From contig VLTN01000001.1 of assembly GCA_008330645.1 (NCBI GenBank), forward strand, positions 434,001 to 498,000: DNA of 64,000 nucleotides, in the 5' to 3' direction. This document shows positions 1-12,100 of the stretch, piece by piece. Numbering within the stretch: the stretch's first letter is position 1; each line of letters opens with the position of its first letter. This DNA comes from Cafeteria roenbergensis. Its lineage: Eukaryota > Sar > Bigyra > Bicosoecida > Cafeteriaceae. The notes beneath the pieces were generated by a model. It searched no databases, was not told the origin of the DNA, and saw only the letters and a list, made by a program, of their open reading frames with translations. The position numbers and the translations under genes are program-made.

Positions 1-3000
1 GTCAGCGTCGGCGTCGGCGTCGGCGCCGGGGGCGGGTGCAGCGGAGGCGGGTGCGGCGGAGGCGGCCTCCTCCTTCGTCTCAGCCGGCTCGACGGGCGCC
101 CGGTCGTCCTTGGCCGGGGCCCCGTCCTCGTCAGCGTCGGCGTCGGCGACGGGGGCGGATGCAGCGGAGGCGAGTGCAGCGGAGGCGGCCTCCTCCTTCG
201 TCTCAGCCGGCTCGACGGGCGCCCGGTCGTCCTTGGCCGGGCCCCTGTCCTCGTCAGCGTCGGCGTGGGCGACGGGGGCGGGTGCAGCGGAGGCGGGTGC
301 AGCGGAGGCGGGTGCAGCGGAGGCGGCCTCCTCCTTCGTCTCAGCCGGCTCGACGGGCGCCCGGTCGTCCTTGGCCGGGGCCCCGTTCTCGTCAGCGTCG
401 GCGTCGGCGACGGGGGCGGGTGCAGCGGAGGCGGCCTCCTCCTTCGTCTCAGCCGGCTCGACGGGCGCCCGGTCGTCCTTGGCCGGGGCCCCGTCCTCGT
501 CAGCGTCGGCGTCGGCGACGGGGGCGGGTGCAGCGGAGGCGGCCTCCTCCTTCGTCTCAGCCGGCTCGACGGGCGCCCGGTCGTCCTTGGCCGGGGCCCC
601 GTCCTCGTCGGCGTCGGCGTCGGCGACGGGGGCGGATGCAGCGGAGGCGGGTGCAGCGGAGGCGGCCTCCTCCTTCGTCTCAGCCGGCTCGACGGGCGCC
701 CGGTCGTCCTTGGCCGGGGCCCCGTCCTCGTCAGCGTCGGCGTCGGCGACTGGGGGGGGTGCAGCGGAGGCGGGTGCAGCGGAGGCGGCCTCCTCCTTCG
801 TCTCAGCCGGCTCGACGGGCGCCCGGTCGTCCTTGGCCGGGGCCCCGTCCTCGTCAGCGTCGGCGTCGGCGACGGGGGCGGATGCAGCGGAGGCGAGTGC
901 AGCGGAGGCGGCCTCCTCCTTCGTCTCAGCCGGCTCGACGGGCGCCCGGTCGTCCTTGGCCGGGGCCCCGTCCTCGTCGGCGTCGGCGTCGGCGACGGGG
1001 GCGGGTGCAGCGGAGGCGAGTGCAGCGGAGGCGGCCTCCTCCTTCGTCTCAGCCGGCTCGACGGGCGCCCGGTCGTCCTTGGCCGGGGCCCCGTCCTCGT
1101 CAGTGTCGGCGTCGGCGACGGGGGCGGGAGCAGCGGAGGCGGGTGCAGCAGAGGCGGCCTCCTCCTTCGTCTCAGCCGGCTCGACGGGCGCCCGGTCGTC
1201 CTTGGCCGGGGCCCCGTCCTCGTCAGCGTCGGCGTCGGCGACGGGGGCGGGTGCAGCGGAGGCGGCCTCCTCCTTCGTCTCAGCCGGCTCGACGGGCGCC
1301 CGGTCGTCCTTGGCCGGGGCCCCGTCCTCGTCAGCGTCGGCGTCGGCGACGGGGGCGGGAGCAGCGGAGGCGGCCTCCTCCTTCGTCTCAGCCGGCTCGA
1401 CGGGCGCCCGGTCGTCCTTGGCCGGGGCCCCGTCCTCGTCAGCGTCGGCGTCGGCGACGGGGGCGGGTGCAGCGGAGGCGGGTGCAGCGGAGGCGGCCTC
1501 CTCCTTCGTCTCAGCCGGCTCGACGGGCGCCCGGTCGTCCTTGGCCGGGGCCCCGTCCTCGTCAGCGTCGGCGTCGGCGACGGGGGCGGGTGCAGCGGAG
1601 GCGGGTGCAGCGGAGGCGGCCTCCTCCTTCGTCTCAGCCGGCTCGACGGGCGCCCGGTCGTCCTTGGCCGGGGCCCCGTCCTCGTCAGCGTCGGCGTCGG
1701 CGACGGGGGCGGGTGCAGCGGAGGCGGCCTCCTCCTTCGTCTCAGCCGGCTCGACGGGCGCCCGGTCGTCCTTGGCCGGGGCCCCGTCCTCGTCAGCGTC
1801 GGCGTCGGCGACGGGGGCGGGAGCAGCGGAGGCGGGTGCAGCGGAGGCGGCCTCCTCCTTCGTCTCAGCCGGCTCGACGGGCGCCCGGTCGTCCTTGGCC
1901 GGGCCCCTGTCCTCGTCAGTGTCGGCGTCGGCGACGGGGGCGGGTGCAGCGGAGGCGGCCTCCTCCTTCGTCTCAGCCGGCTCGACGGGCGCCCGGTCGT
2001 CCTTGGCCGGGGCCCCGTCCTCGTCAGCGTCGGCGTGGGCGACGGGGGCGGGTGCAGCGGAGGCGGGTGCAGCCGAGGCGGGTGCAGCGGAGGCGGCCTC
2101 CTCCTTCGTCTCAGCCGGCTCGACGGGCGCCCGGTCGTCCTTGGCCGGGGCCCCGTCCTCGTCAGCGTCGGCGTCGGCGACGGGGGCGGGAGCAGCGGAG
2201 GCGGCCTCCTCCTTCGTCTCAGCCGGCTCGACGGGCGCCCGGTCGTCCTTGGCCGGGGCCCCGTCCTCGTCAGCGTCGGCGTCGGCGACGGGGGCGGGAG
2301 CAGCGGAGGCGGGTGCAGCGGAGGCGGCCTCCTCCTTCGTCTCAGCCGGCTCGACGGGCGCCCGGTCGTCCTTGGCCGGGGCCCCGTCCTCGTCAGCGTC
2401 GGCGTCGGCGACGGGGGCGGGTGCAGCGGAGGCGGCCTCCTCCTTCGTCTCAGCCGGCTCGACGGGCGCCCGGTCGTCCTTGGCCGGGGCCCCGTCCTCG
2501 TCAGCGTCGGCGTCGGCGACGGGGGCGGGTGCAGCGGAGGCGGCCTCCTCCTTCGTCTCAGCCGGCTCGACGGGCGCCCGGTCGTCCTTGGCCGGGGCCC
2601 CGTCCTCGTCAGCGTCGGCGTCGGCGACGGGGGCGGGAGCAGCGGAGGCGGGTGCAGCGGAGGCGGCCTCCTCCTTCGTCTCAGCCGGCTCGACGGGCGC
2701 CCGGTCGTGCTTGGCCGGGGCCCCGTCCTCGTCAGCGTCGGCGTCGGCGACGGGGGCGGGTGCAGCGGAGGCGGCCTCCTCCTTCGTCTCAGCCGGCTCG
2801 ACGGGCGCCCGGTCGTCCTTGGCCGGGGCCCCGTCCTCGTCAGCGTCGGCGTCGGCGACGGGGGCGGGTGCAGCGGAGGCGGCCTCCTCCTTCGTCTCAG
2901 CCGGCTCGACGGGCGCCCGGTCGCCCTTGGCCGGGGCCCCGTCCTCGTCAGTGTCGGCGTCGGCGACGAGGGCGGGAGCAGCGGAGGCGGGTGCAGCGGA

Positions 3001-6000
3001 GGCGGCCTCCTCCTTCGTCTCAGCCGGCTCGACGGGCGCCCGGTCGTCCTTGGCCGGGGCCCCGTCCTCGTCAGCGTCGGCGTCGGCGACGGGCGGGTGC
3101 AGCGGAGGCGGCCTCCTCCTTCGTCTCAGCCGGCTCGACGGGCGCCCGGTCGTCCTTGGCCGGGGCCCCGTCCTCGTCAGCGTCGGCGTCGGCGACGGGG
3201 CGGGAGCAGCGGAGGCGGGTGCAGCGGAGGCGGCCTCCTCCTTCGTCTCAGCCGGCTCGACGGGCGCCCGGTCGTCCTTGGCCGGGGCCCCGTCCTCGTC
3301 AGCGTCGGCGTCGGCGACGGGGGCGGGTGCAGCGGAGGCGGCCTCCTCCTTCGTCTCAGCCGGCTCGACGGGCGCCCGGTCGTCCTTGGCCGGGGCCCCG
3401 TCCTCGTCAGCGTCGGCGTCGGCGACGGGGGCGGGTGCAGCGGAGGCGGCCTCCTCCTTCGTCTCAGCCGGCTCGACGGGCGCCCGGTCGTCCTTGGCCG
3501 GGGCCCCGTCCTCGTCAGTGTCGGCGTCGGCGACGGGGGCGGGTGCAGCGGAGGCGGGTGCAGCGGAGGCGGCCTCCTCCTTCGTCTCAGCCGGCTCGAC
3601 GGGCGCCCGGTCGTCCTTGGCCGGGCCCCTGTCCTCGTCAGTGTCGGCGTCGGCGACGGGGGCGGGTGCAGCGGAGGCGGCCTCCTCCTTCGTCTCAGCC
3701 GGCTCGACGGGCGCCCGGTCGTCCTTGGCCGGGGCCCCGTCCTCGTCAGCGTCGGCGTCGGCGACGGGGGCGGGAGCAGCGGAGGCGGGTGCAGCGGAGG
3801 CGGCCTCCTCCTTCGTCTCAGCCGGCTCGACGGGCGCCCGGTCGTCCTTGGCCGGGGCCCCGTCCTCGTCAGCGTCGGCGTCGGCGACGGGGGCGGGTGC
3901 AGCGGAGGCGGCCTCCTCCTTCGTCTCAGCCGGCTCGACGGGCGCCCGGTCGTCCTTGGCCGGGGCCCCGTCCTCGTCAGCGTCGGCGTCGGCGACGGGG
4001 GCGGGTGCAGCGGAGGCGGCCTCCTCCTTCGTCTCAGCCGGCTCGACGGGCGCCCGGTCGTCCTTGGCCGGGGCCCCGTCCTCGTCAGTGTCGGCGTCGG
4101 CGACGGGGGCGGGGTGCAGCGGAGGCGGGTGCAGCGGAGGCGGCCTCCTCCTTCGTCTCAGCCGGCTCGACGGGCGCCCGGTCGTCCTTGGCCGGGCCCC
4201 TGTCCTCGTCAGTGTCGGCGTCGGCGACGGGGGCGGGTGCAGCGGAGGCGGCCTCCTCCTTCGTCTCAGCCGGCTCGACGGGCGCCCGGTCGTCCTTGGC
4301 CGGGGCCCCGTCCTCGTCAGCGTCGGCGTCGGCGACGGGGGCGGGTGCAGCGGAGGCGGCCTCCTCCTTCGTCTCAGCCGGCTCGACGGGCGCCCGGTCG
4401 TCCTTGGCCGGGGCCCCGTCCTCGTCAGCGTCGGCGTCGGCGACGGGGGCGGGTGCAGCGGAGGCGGCCTCCTCCTTCGTCTCAGCCGGCTCGACGGGCG
4501 CCCGGTCGTCCTTGGCCGGGGCCCCGTCCTCGTCAGTGTCGGCGTCGGCGACGGGGGCGGGTGCAGCGGAGGCGGGTGCAGCGGAGGCGGCCTCCTCCTT
4601 CGTCTCAGCCGGCTCGACGGGCGCCCGGTCGTCCTTGGCCGGGCCCCTGTCCTCGTCAGTGTCGGCGTCGGCGACGGGGGCGGGTGCAGCGGAGGCGGCC
4701 TCCTCCTTCGTCTCAGCCGGCTCGACGGGCGCCCGGTCGTCCTTGGCCGGGGCCCCGTCCTCGTCAGCGTCGGCGTCGGCGACGGGGGCGGGTGCAGCGG
4801 AGGCGGCCTCCTCCTTCGTCTCAGCCGGCTCGACGGGCGCCCGGTCGTCCTTGGCCGGGGCCCCGTCCTCGTCAGCGTCGGCGTCGGCGACGGGGGCGGG
4901 AGCAGCGGAGGCGGGTGCAGCGGAGGCGGCCTCCTCCTTCGTCTCAGCCGGCTCGACGGGCGCCCGGTCGTCCTTGGCCGGGGCCCCGTCCTCGTCAGCG
5001 TCGGCGTCGGCGACGGGGGCGGGTGCAGCGGAGGCGGCCTCCTCCTTCGTCTCAGCCGGCTCGACGGGCGCCCGGTCGTCCTTGGCCGGGGCCCCGTCCT
5101 CGTCGGCGTCGGCGTCGGCGACGGGGGCGGATGCAGCGGAGGCGAGTGCAGCGGAGGCGGCCTCCTCCTTCGTCTCAGCCGGCTCGACGGGCGCCCGGTC
5201 GTCCTTGGCCGGGGCCCCGTCCTCGTCGGCGTCGGCGACGGCGACGGGGGCGGGTGCAGCGGAGGCGGGTGCAGCGGAGGCGGCCTCCTCCTTCGTCTCA
5301 GCCGGCTCGACGGGCGCCCGGTCGTCCTTGGCCGGGGCCCCGTCCTCGTCAGCGTCGGCGTCGGCGACGGGGGCGGGTGCAGCGGAGGCGGCCTCCTCCT
5401 TCGTCTCAGCCGGCTCGACGGGCGCCCGGTCGTCCTTGGCCGGGGCCCCGTCCTCGTCAGCGTCGGCGTCGGCGACGGGGGCGGGTGCAGCGGAGGCGGC
5501 CTCCTCCTTCGTCTCAGCCGGCTCGACGGGCGCCCGGTCGTCCTTGGCCGGGGCCCCGTCCTCGTCAGCGTCGGCGTCGGCGACGGGGGCGGGTGCAGCG
5601 GAGGCGGGTGCAGCGGAGGCGGCCTCCTCCTTCGTCTCAGCCGGCTCGACGGGCGCCCGGTCGTCCTTGGCCGGGGCCCCGTCCTCGTCAGCGTCGGCGT
5701 CGGCGACGGGGGCGGGTGCAGCGGAGGCGGCCTCCTCCTTCGTCTCAGCCGGCTCGACGGGCGCCCGGTCGTCCTTGGCCGGGGCCCCGTCCTCGTCAGC
5801 GTCGGCGTCGGCGACGGGGGCGGGTGCAGCGGAGGCGGCCTCCTCCTTCGTCTCAGCCGGCTCGACGGGCGCCCGGTCGTCCTTGGCCGGGGCCCCGTCC
5901 TCGTCAGCGTCGGCGTCGGCGACGGGGGCGGGTGCAGCGGAGGCGGCCTCCTCCTTCGTCTCAGCCGGCTCGACGGGCGCCCGGTCGTCCTTGGCCGGGG

Positions 6001-9000
6001 CCCCGTCCTCGTCAGCGTCGGCGTCGGCGACGGGGGCGGGTGCAGCGGAGGCGGCCTCCTCCTTCGTCTCAGCCGGCTCGACGGGCGCCCGGTCGTCCTT
6101 GGCCGGGGCCCCGTCCTCGTCAGCGTCGGCGTCGGCGACTGGGGCGGGAGCAGCGGAGGCGGGTGCAGCGGAGGCGGCCTCCTCCTTCGTCTCAGCCGGC
6201 TCGACGGGCGCCCGGTCGTCCTTGGCCGGGGCCCCGTCCTCGTCAGCGTCGGCGTCGGCGACGGGGGCGGGTGCAGCGGAGGCGGCCTCCTCCTTCGTCT
6301 CAGCCGGCTCGACGGGCGCCCGGTCGTCCTTGGCCGGGGCCCCGTCCTCGTCAGCGTCGGCGTCGGCGACGGGGGCGGGTGCAGCGGAGGCGGGCCTCCT
6401 CCTTCGTCTCAGCCGGCTCGACGGGCGCCCGGTCGTCCTTGGCCGGGGCCCCGTCCTCGTCAGCGTCGGCGTCGGCGACGGGGGCGGGAGCAGCGGAGGC
6501 GGGTGCAGCGGAGGCGGCCTCCTCCTTCGTCTCAGCCGGCTCGACGGGCGCCCGGTCGTCCTTGGCCGGGCCCCTGTCCTCGTCAGTGTCGGCGTCGGCG
6601 ACGGGGGCGGGTGCAGCGGAGGCGGCCTCCTCCTTCGTCTCAGCCGGCTCGACGGGCGCCCGGTCGTCCTTGGCCGGGGCCCCGTCCTCGTCAGCGTCGG
6701 CGTCGGCGACTGGGGCGGGAGCAGCGGAGGCGGGTGCAGCGGAGGCGGCCTCCTCCTTCGTCTCAGCCGGCTCGACGGGCGCCCGGTCGTCCTTGGCCGG
6801 GGCCCCGTCCTCGTCAGCGTCGGCGTCGGCGACGGGGGCGGGTGCAGCGGAGGCGGCCTCCTCCTTCGTCTCAGCCGGCTCGACGGGCGCCCGGTCGTCC
6901 TTGGCCGGGGCCCCGTCCTCGTCAGCGTCGGCGTCGGCGACGGGGGCGGGTGCAGCGGAGGCGGCCTCCTCCTTCGTCTCAGCCGGCTCGACGGGCGCCC
7001 GGTCGTCCTTGGCCGGGGCCCCGTCCTCGTCAGCGTCGGCGTCGGCGACGGGGGCGGGAGCAGCGGAGGCGGGTGCAGCGGAGGCGGCCTCCTCCTTCGT
7101 CTCAGCCGGCTCGACGGGCGCCCGGTCGTCCTTGGCCGGGGCCCCGTCCTCGTCAGCGTCGGCGTCGGCGACGGGGGCGGGAGCAGCGGAGGCGGGTGCA
7201 GCGGAGGCGGCCTCCTCCTTCGTCTCAGCCGGCTCGACGGGCGCCCGGTCGTCCTTGGCCGGGGCCCCGTCCTCGTCAGCGTCGGCGTCGGCGACGGGGG
7301 CGGGTGCAGCGGAGGCGGCCTCCTCCTTCGTCTCAGCCGGCTCGACGGGCGCCCGGTCGTCCTTGGCCGGGGCCCCGTCCTCGTCAGCGTCGGCGTCGGC
7401 GACGGGGGCGGGAGCAGCGGAGGCGGCCTCCTCCTTCGTCTCAGCCGGCTCGACGGGCGCCCGGTCGTCCTTGGCCGGGGCCCCGTCCTCGTCAGCGTCG
7501 GCGTCGGCGACGGGGGCGGGTGCAGCGGAGGCGGCCTCCTCCTTCGTCTCAGCCGGCTCGACGGGCGCCCGGTCGTCCTTGGCCGGGGCCCCGTCCTCGT
7601 CAGCGTCGGCGTCGGCGACGGGGGCGGGTGCAGCGGAGGCGGTGCAGCGGAGGCGGCCTCCTCCTTCGTCTCAGCCGGCTCGACGGGCGCCCGGTCGTCC
7701 TTGGCCGGGGCCCCGTCCTCGTCAGCGTCGGCGTCGGCGACGGGGGCGGGTGCAGCGGAGGCGGCCTCCTCCTTCGTCTCAGCCGGCTCGACGGGCGCCC
7801 GGTCGTCCTTGGCCGGGGCCCCGTCCTCGTCAGCGTCGGCGTCGGCGACGGGGGCGGGTGCAGCGGAGGCGGCCTCCTCCTTCGTCTCAGCCGGCTCGAC
7901 GGGCGCCCGGTCGTCCTTGGCCGGGGCCCCGTCCTCGTCAGCGTCGGCGTCGGCGACGGGGGCGGGTGCAGCGGAGGCGGCCTCCTCCTTCGTCTCAGCC
8001 GGCTCGACGGGCGCCCGGTCGTCCTTGGCCGGGGCCCCGTCCTCGTCAGCGTCGGCGTCGGCGACGGGGGCGGGTGCAGCGGAGGCGGCCTCCTCCTTCG
8101 TCTCGGCCGGCTCGACGGGCGCCCGGTCGTCCTTGGCCGGGGCCCGTCGTCCTCAGTCAGCGTCGGCGTCGGCAGACGGGGGCGGGTGCAGCGGAGGCGG
8201 CCTCCTCCTTCGTCTCAGCCGGCTCGACGGGCGCCCGGTCGTCCTTGGCCGGGGCCCCGTCCTCGTCAGCGTCGGCGTCGGCGACGGGGGCGGGAGCAGC
8301 GGAGGCGGGTGCAGCGGAGGCGGCCTCCTCCTTCGTCTCAGCCGGCTCGACGGGCGCCCGGTCGTCCTTGGCCGGGCCCCCGTCCTCGTCAGCGTCGGCG
8401 TCGGCGACGGGGGCGGGTGCAGCGGAGGCGGCCTCCTCCTTCGTCTCAGCCGGCTCGACGGGCGCCCGGTCGTCCTTGGCCGGGGCCCCGTCCTCGTCAG
8501 CGTCGGCGTCGGCGACGGGGGCGGGAGCAGCGGAGGCGGGTGCAGCGGAGGCGAGTGCAGCGGAGGCGGCCTCCTCCTTCGTCTCAGCGGGCTCGACGGG
8601 CGCCCGGTCGTCCTTGGCCGGGGCCCCGTCCTCGTCAGCGTCGGCGTCGGCGACGGGGGCGGGTGCAGCGGAGGCGGCCTCCTCCTTCGTCTCAGCCGGC
8701 TCGACGGGCGCCCGGTCGTCCTTGGCCGGGGCCCCGTCCTCGTCAGCGTCGGCGTCGGCGACGGGGGCGGGTGCAGCGGAGGCGGCCTCCTCCTTCGTCT
8801 CAGCCGGCTCGACGGGCGCCCGGTCGTCCTTGGCCGGGGCCCCGTCCTCGTCGGCGTCGGCGTCGGCGACGGGGGCGGGTGCAGCGGAGGCGGCCTCCTC
8901 CTTCGTCTCAGCCGGCTCGACGGGCGCCCGGTCGTCCTTGGCCGGGGCCCCGTCCTCGTCGGCGTCGGCGTCGGCGACGGGGGCGGGTGCAGCGGAGGCG

Positions 9001-9180
9001 GCCTCCTCCTTCGTCTCAGCCGGCTCGACGGGCGCCCGGTCGTCCTTGGCCGGGGCCCCGTCCTCGTCGGCGTCGGCGTCGGCGACGGGGGCGGGTGCAG
9101 CGGAGGCGGCCTCCTCCTTCGTCTCAGCCGGCTCGACGGGCGCCCGGTCGTCCTTGGCCGGGGCCCCGTCCTCGTCGGCG
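1..9180. repeat. 108/123-bp tandem array (about 80 units)
   Basis: The basic unit is 108 bp. A frequent long form is 123 bp, with an extra 15-bp GCGGGTGCAGCGGAG block. Units are nearly identical apart from a few marker variants (gggtgcag/ggagcag, cagcgtcgg/cagtgtcgg, ggggccccg/gggcccctg). Both lengths are multiples of three and contain no stop in any frame, so all six frames stay open. Marker variants recur at 447 bp (4194 to 4641) and about 570 bp (3623 to 4194), showing higher-order duplication. The unit between about 8130 and 8180 is scrambled. Confidence 0.97.
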
Positions 9181-12100
9181 ACGATGCCCTTGGGCTCCGC
9201 TGCGGGTGGTGGCGGCCTCGTCCCCGCCTTGGGCCCTGCCGCGGGCGGTGGCGGACCTGGGCTGGGCTTGGGCCGCGCTGCGGGCGGGGGCGGACCTGAG
9301 CTGGGCTTTGGTCCCGCTGCGGGTGGTGGCGGCCTCGTCCCCGCCTTGGGCCCTGCCGCGGGCGGTGGCGGACCTGGGCTGGGCTTGGACCCCGCTGCGG
9401 GCGGGGGCGGACCTGAGCTGGGCTTTGGTCCCGCTGCGGGTGGTGGCGGCCTCGTCCCCGCCTTGGGCCCTGCCGCGGGCGGTGGCGGACCTGGGCTGGG
9501 CTTGGGCCCCGCTGCGGGCGGGGGCGGACCTGGGCTGGGCTTGGGCCCTGCTGCGGGCGGGGGCGGACCTGAGCTGGGCTTGGGCCCCGCTGCGGGCGGT
9601 GGCGGCCTCGTCCCCGCCTTGGGCCCTGCCGCGGGCGGTGGCGGACCTGGGCTGGGCTTGGGCCCCGCTGCGGGCGGGGGCGGACCTGAGCTGGGCTTTG
9701 GTCCCGCTGCGGGTGGTGGCGGCCTCGTCCCCGCCTTGGGCCCTGCCGCGGGCGGTGGCGGACCTGGGCTGGGCTTGGGCCCCGCTGCGGGCGGGTGCGG
9801 ACCTGAGCTGGGCTTGGACCCCGCTGCGGGCGGTGGTGGCCTCGTCCCCGCCTTGGGCCCTGCCGCGGGCGGTGGCGGACCTGAGCTGGGCTTGGGCCCC
9901 GCTGCGGGCGGTGGCGGACCTGGGCTGGGCTTGGACCCCGCTGCGGGCGGGGGCGGACCTGAGCTGGGCTTGGGCCCCGCTGCGGGCGGTGGCGGCCTCG
10001 TCCCCGCCTTGGGCCCTGCCGCGGGCGGTGGCGGACCTGGGCTGGGCTTGGACCCCGCTGCGGGCGGTGGCGGACCTGAGCTGGGCTTGGGCCCCGCTGC
10101 GGGTGGTGGCGGCCTCGTCCCCGCCTTGGGCCCTGCCGCGGGCGGTGGCGGACCTGGGCTGGGCTTGGACCCCGCTGCGGGCGGGTGCGGACCTGAGCTG
10201 GGCTTGGGCCCCGCTGCGGGCGGTGGCGGCCTTGTCCCCGCCTTGGGCCCTGCCGCGGGCGGTGGCGGACCTGGGCTGGGCTTGGACCCCGCTGCGGGCG
10301 GGTGCGGACCTGAGCTGGGCTTGGGCCCCGCTGCGGGAGGTGGCGGCCTCGTCCCCGCCTTGGGCCCTGCCGCGGGCGGTGGCGGACCTGAGCTGGGCTT
10401 TGGTCCCGCTGCGGGCGGTGGCGGCCTTGTCCCCGCCTTGGGCCCTGCCGCGGGCGGGTGCGGACCTGGGCTGGGCTTGGGCCTTGCCGCGGGCGGGGGC
10501 GGCCTTGTCCCCGCCTTGGGCCCTGCCGCGGGCGGTGGCGGACCTGAGCTGGGCTTGGGCCTTGCCGCGGGCGGGGGCGGCCTTGTCCCCGCCTTGGGCC
10601 CTGCCGCGGGCGGTGGCGGACCTGGGCTGGGCTTGGACCCCGCTGCGGGCGGTGGCGGACCTGGGCTGGGCTTTGGTCCCGCTGCGGGCGGTGGCGGCCT
10701 CGTCCCCGCCTTGGGCCCTGCCGCGGGCGGTGGCGGACCTGAGCTGGGCTTTGGTCCCGCTGCGGGCGGTGGCGGACCTGAGCTGGGCTTGGGCCCCGCT
10801 GCGGGCGGTGGCGGACCTGGGCTGGGCTTTGGTCCCGCTGCGGGCGGTGGCGGCCTCGTCCCCGCCTTGGGCCCTGCCGCGGGCGGTGGCGGACCTGAGC
10901 TGGGCTTTGACCCCGCTGCGGGCGGTGGCGGACCTGAGCTGGGCTTGGGTCCCGCTGCGGGCGGTGGCGGCCTCGTCCCCGCCTTGGGCCCCGCTGCGGG
11001 CGGTGGCGGACCTGAGCTGGGCTTGGACCCCGCTGCGGGCGGTGGCGGACCTGAGCTGGGCTTGGGTCCCGCTGCGGGCGGTGGCGGCCTCGTCCCCGCC
11101 TTGGGCCCTGCTGCGGGCGGGGGCGGACCTGAGCTGGGCTTGGGTCCCGCTGCGGGCGGTGGCGGCCTCGTCCCCGCCTTGGGCCCCGCTGCGGGCGGGT
11201 GCGGACCTGAGCTGGGCTTGGACCCCGCTGCGGGCGGTGGCGGCCTCGTCCCCGCCTTGGGCCCTGCCGCGGGCGGTGGCGGACCTGGGCTGGGCTTGGG
11301 CCCCGCTGCGGGCGGTGGCGGACCTGGGCTGGGCTTGGACCCCGCTGCGGGCGGGGGCGGACCTGAGCTGGGCTTGGGCCCCGCTGCGGGCGGTGGCGGC
11401 CTCGTCCCCGCCTTGGGCCCTGCCGCGGGCGGTGGCGGACCTGGGCTGGGCTTGGACCCCGCTGCGGGCGGTGGCGGACCTGGGCTGGGCTTGGGCCCTG
11501 CTGCGGGCGGGGGCGGACCTGGGCTGGGCTTGGGCCCCGCTGCGGGCGGTGGCGGCCTCGTCCCCGTCTTGGGTCCCGCTGCGGGCGGGGGCGGACCTGC
11601 TCCAGGCTTGGGTCCCGGAGTAGAGGGGGGTGGTCCTGCGCTCGGCTTTGCTCTCGGGCCAGGAGGTGCTGGACGGGGCGCTTTAGCCCTGGTTGTTGGA
11701 CTCGCCTTTGCCATCGGCGAAGCAGCAGCGCTGGGCTTTGCGACAGAGGGCGGTGGCGGATTTGCGCTGGTCCTGCGCCCTGGCGCAGGTGGGGGCGGCC
11801 CGGCAGCTGCCCGACCTCCTGAAAGAGGTGGGGGCGGCCTTGTCCCCGGCTTGGGTCCCGCTGCGGGCGGGGGCGGACCTGCTCCGGGCTTGGGTCCCGG
11901 AGTAGAGGGGGGTGGTCCTGCGCTCGGCTTTGCTCTCGGGCCAGGAGGTGCTGGACGGGGCGCTTTAGCCCTGGTTGTTGGACTCGCCTTTGCTGCAGCT
12001 GCAGCTGCTGCCGGAGAAGGGGGTGCAAGTCCAGACCTTGCAGGCGATTTTTGTTTTGTTTTCCCGACAGCAGGGCGAGCCTTGACTCGTGCTTCAGCAG

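Noticed and set aside
1-9180. CRISPR-like array
   Set aside because: Units are contiguous coding repeats of 108/123 bp without variable spacers, in a eukaryotic intron-bearing genome.
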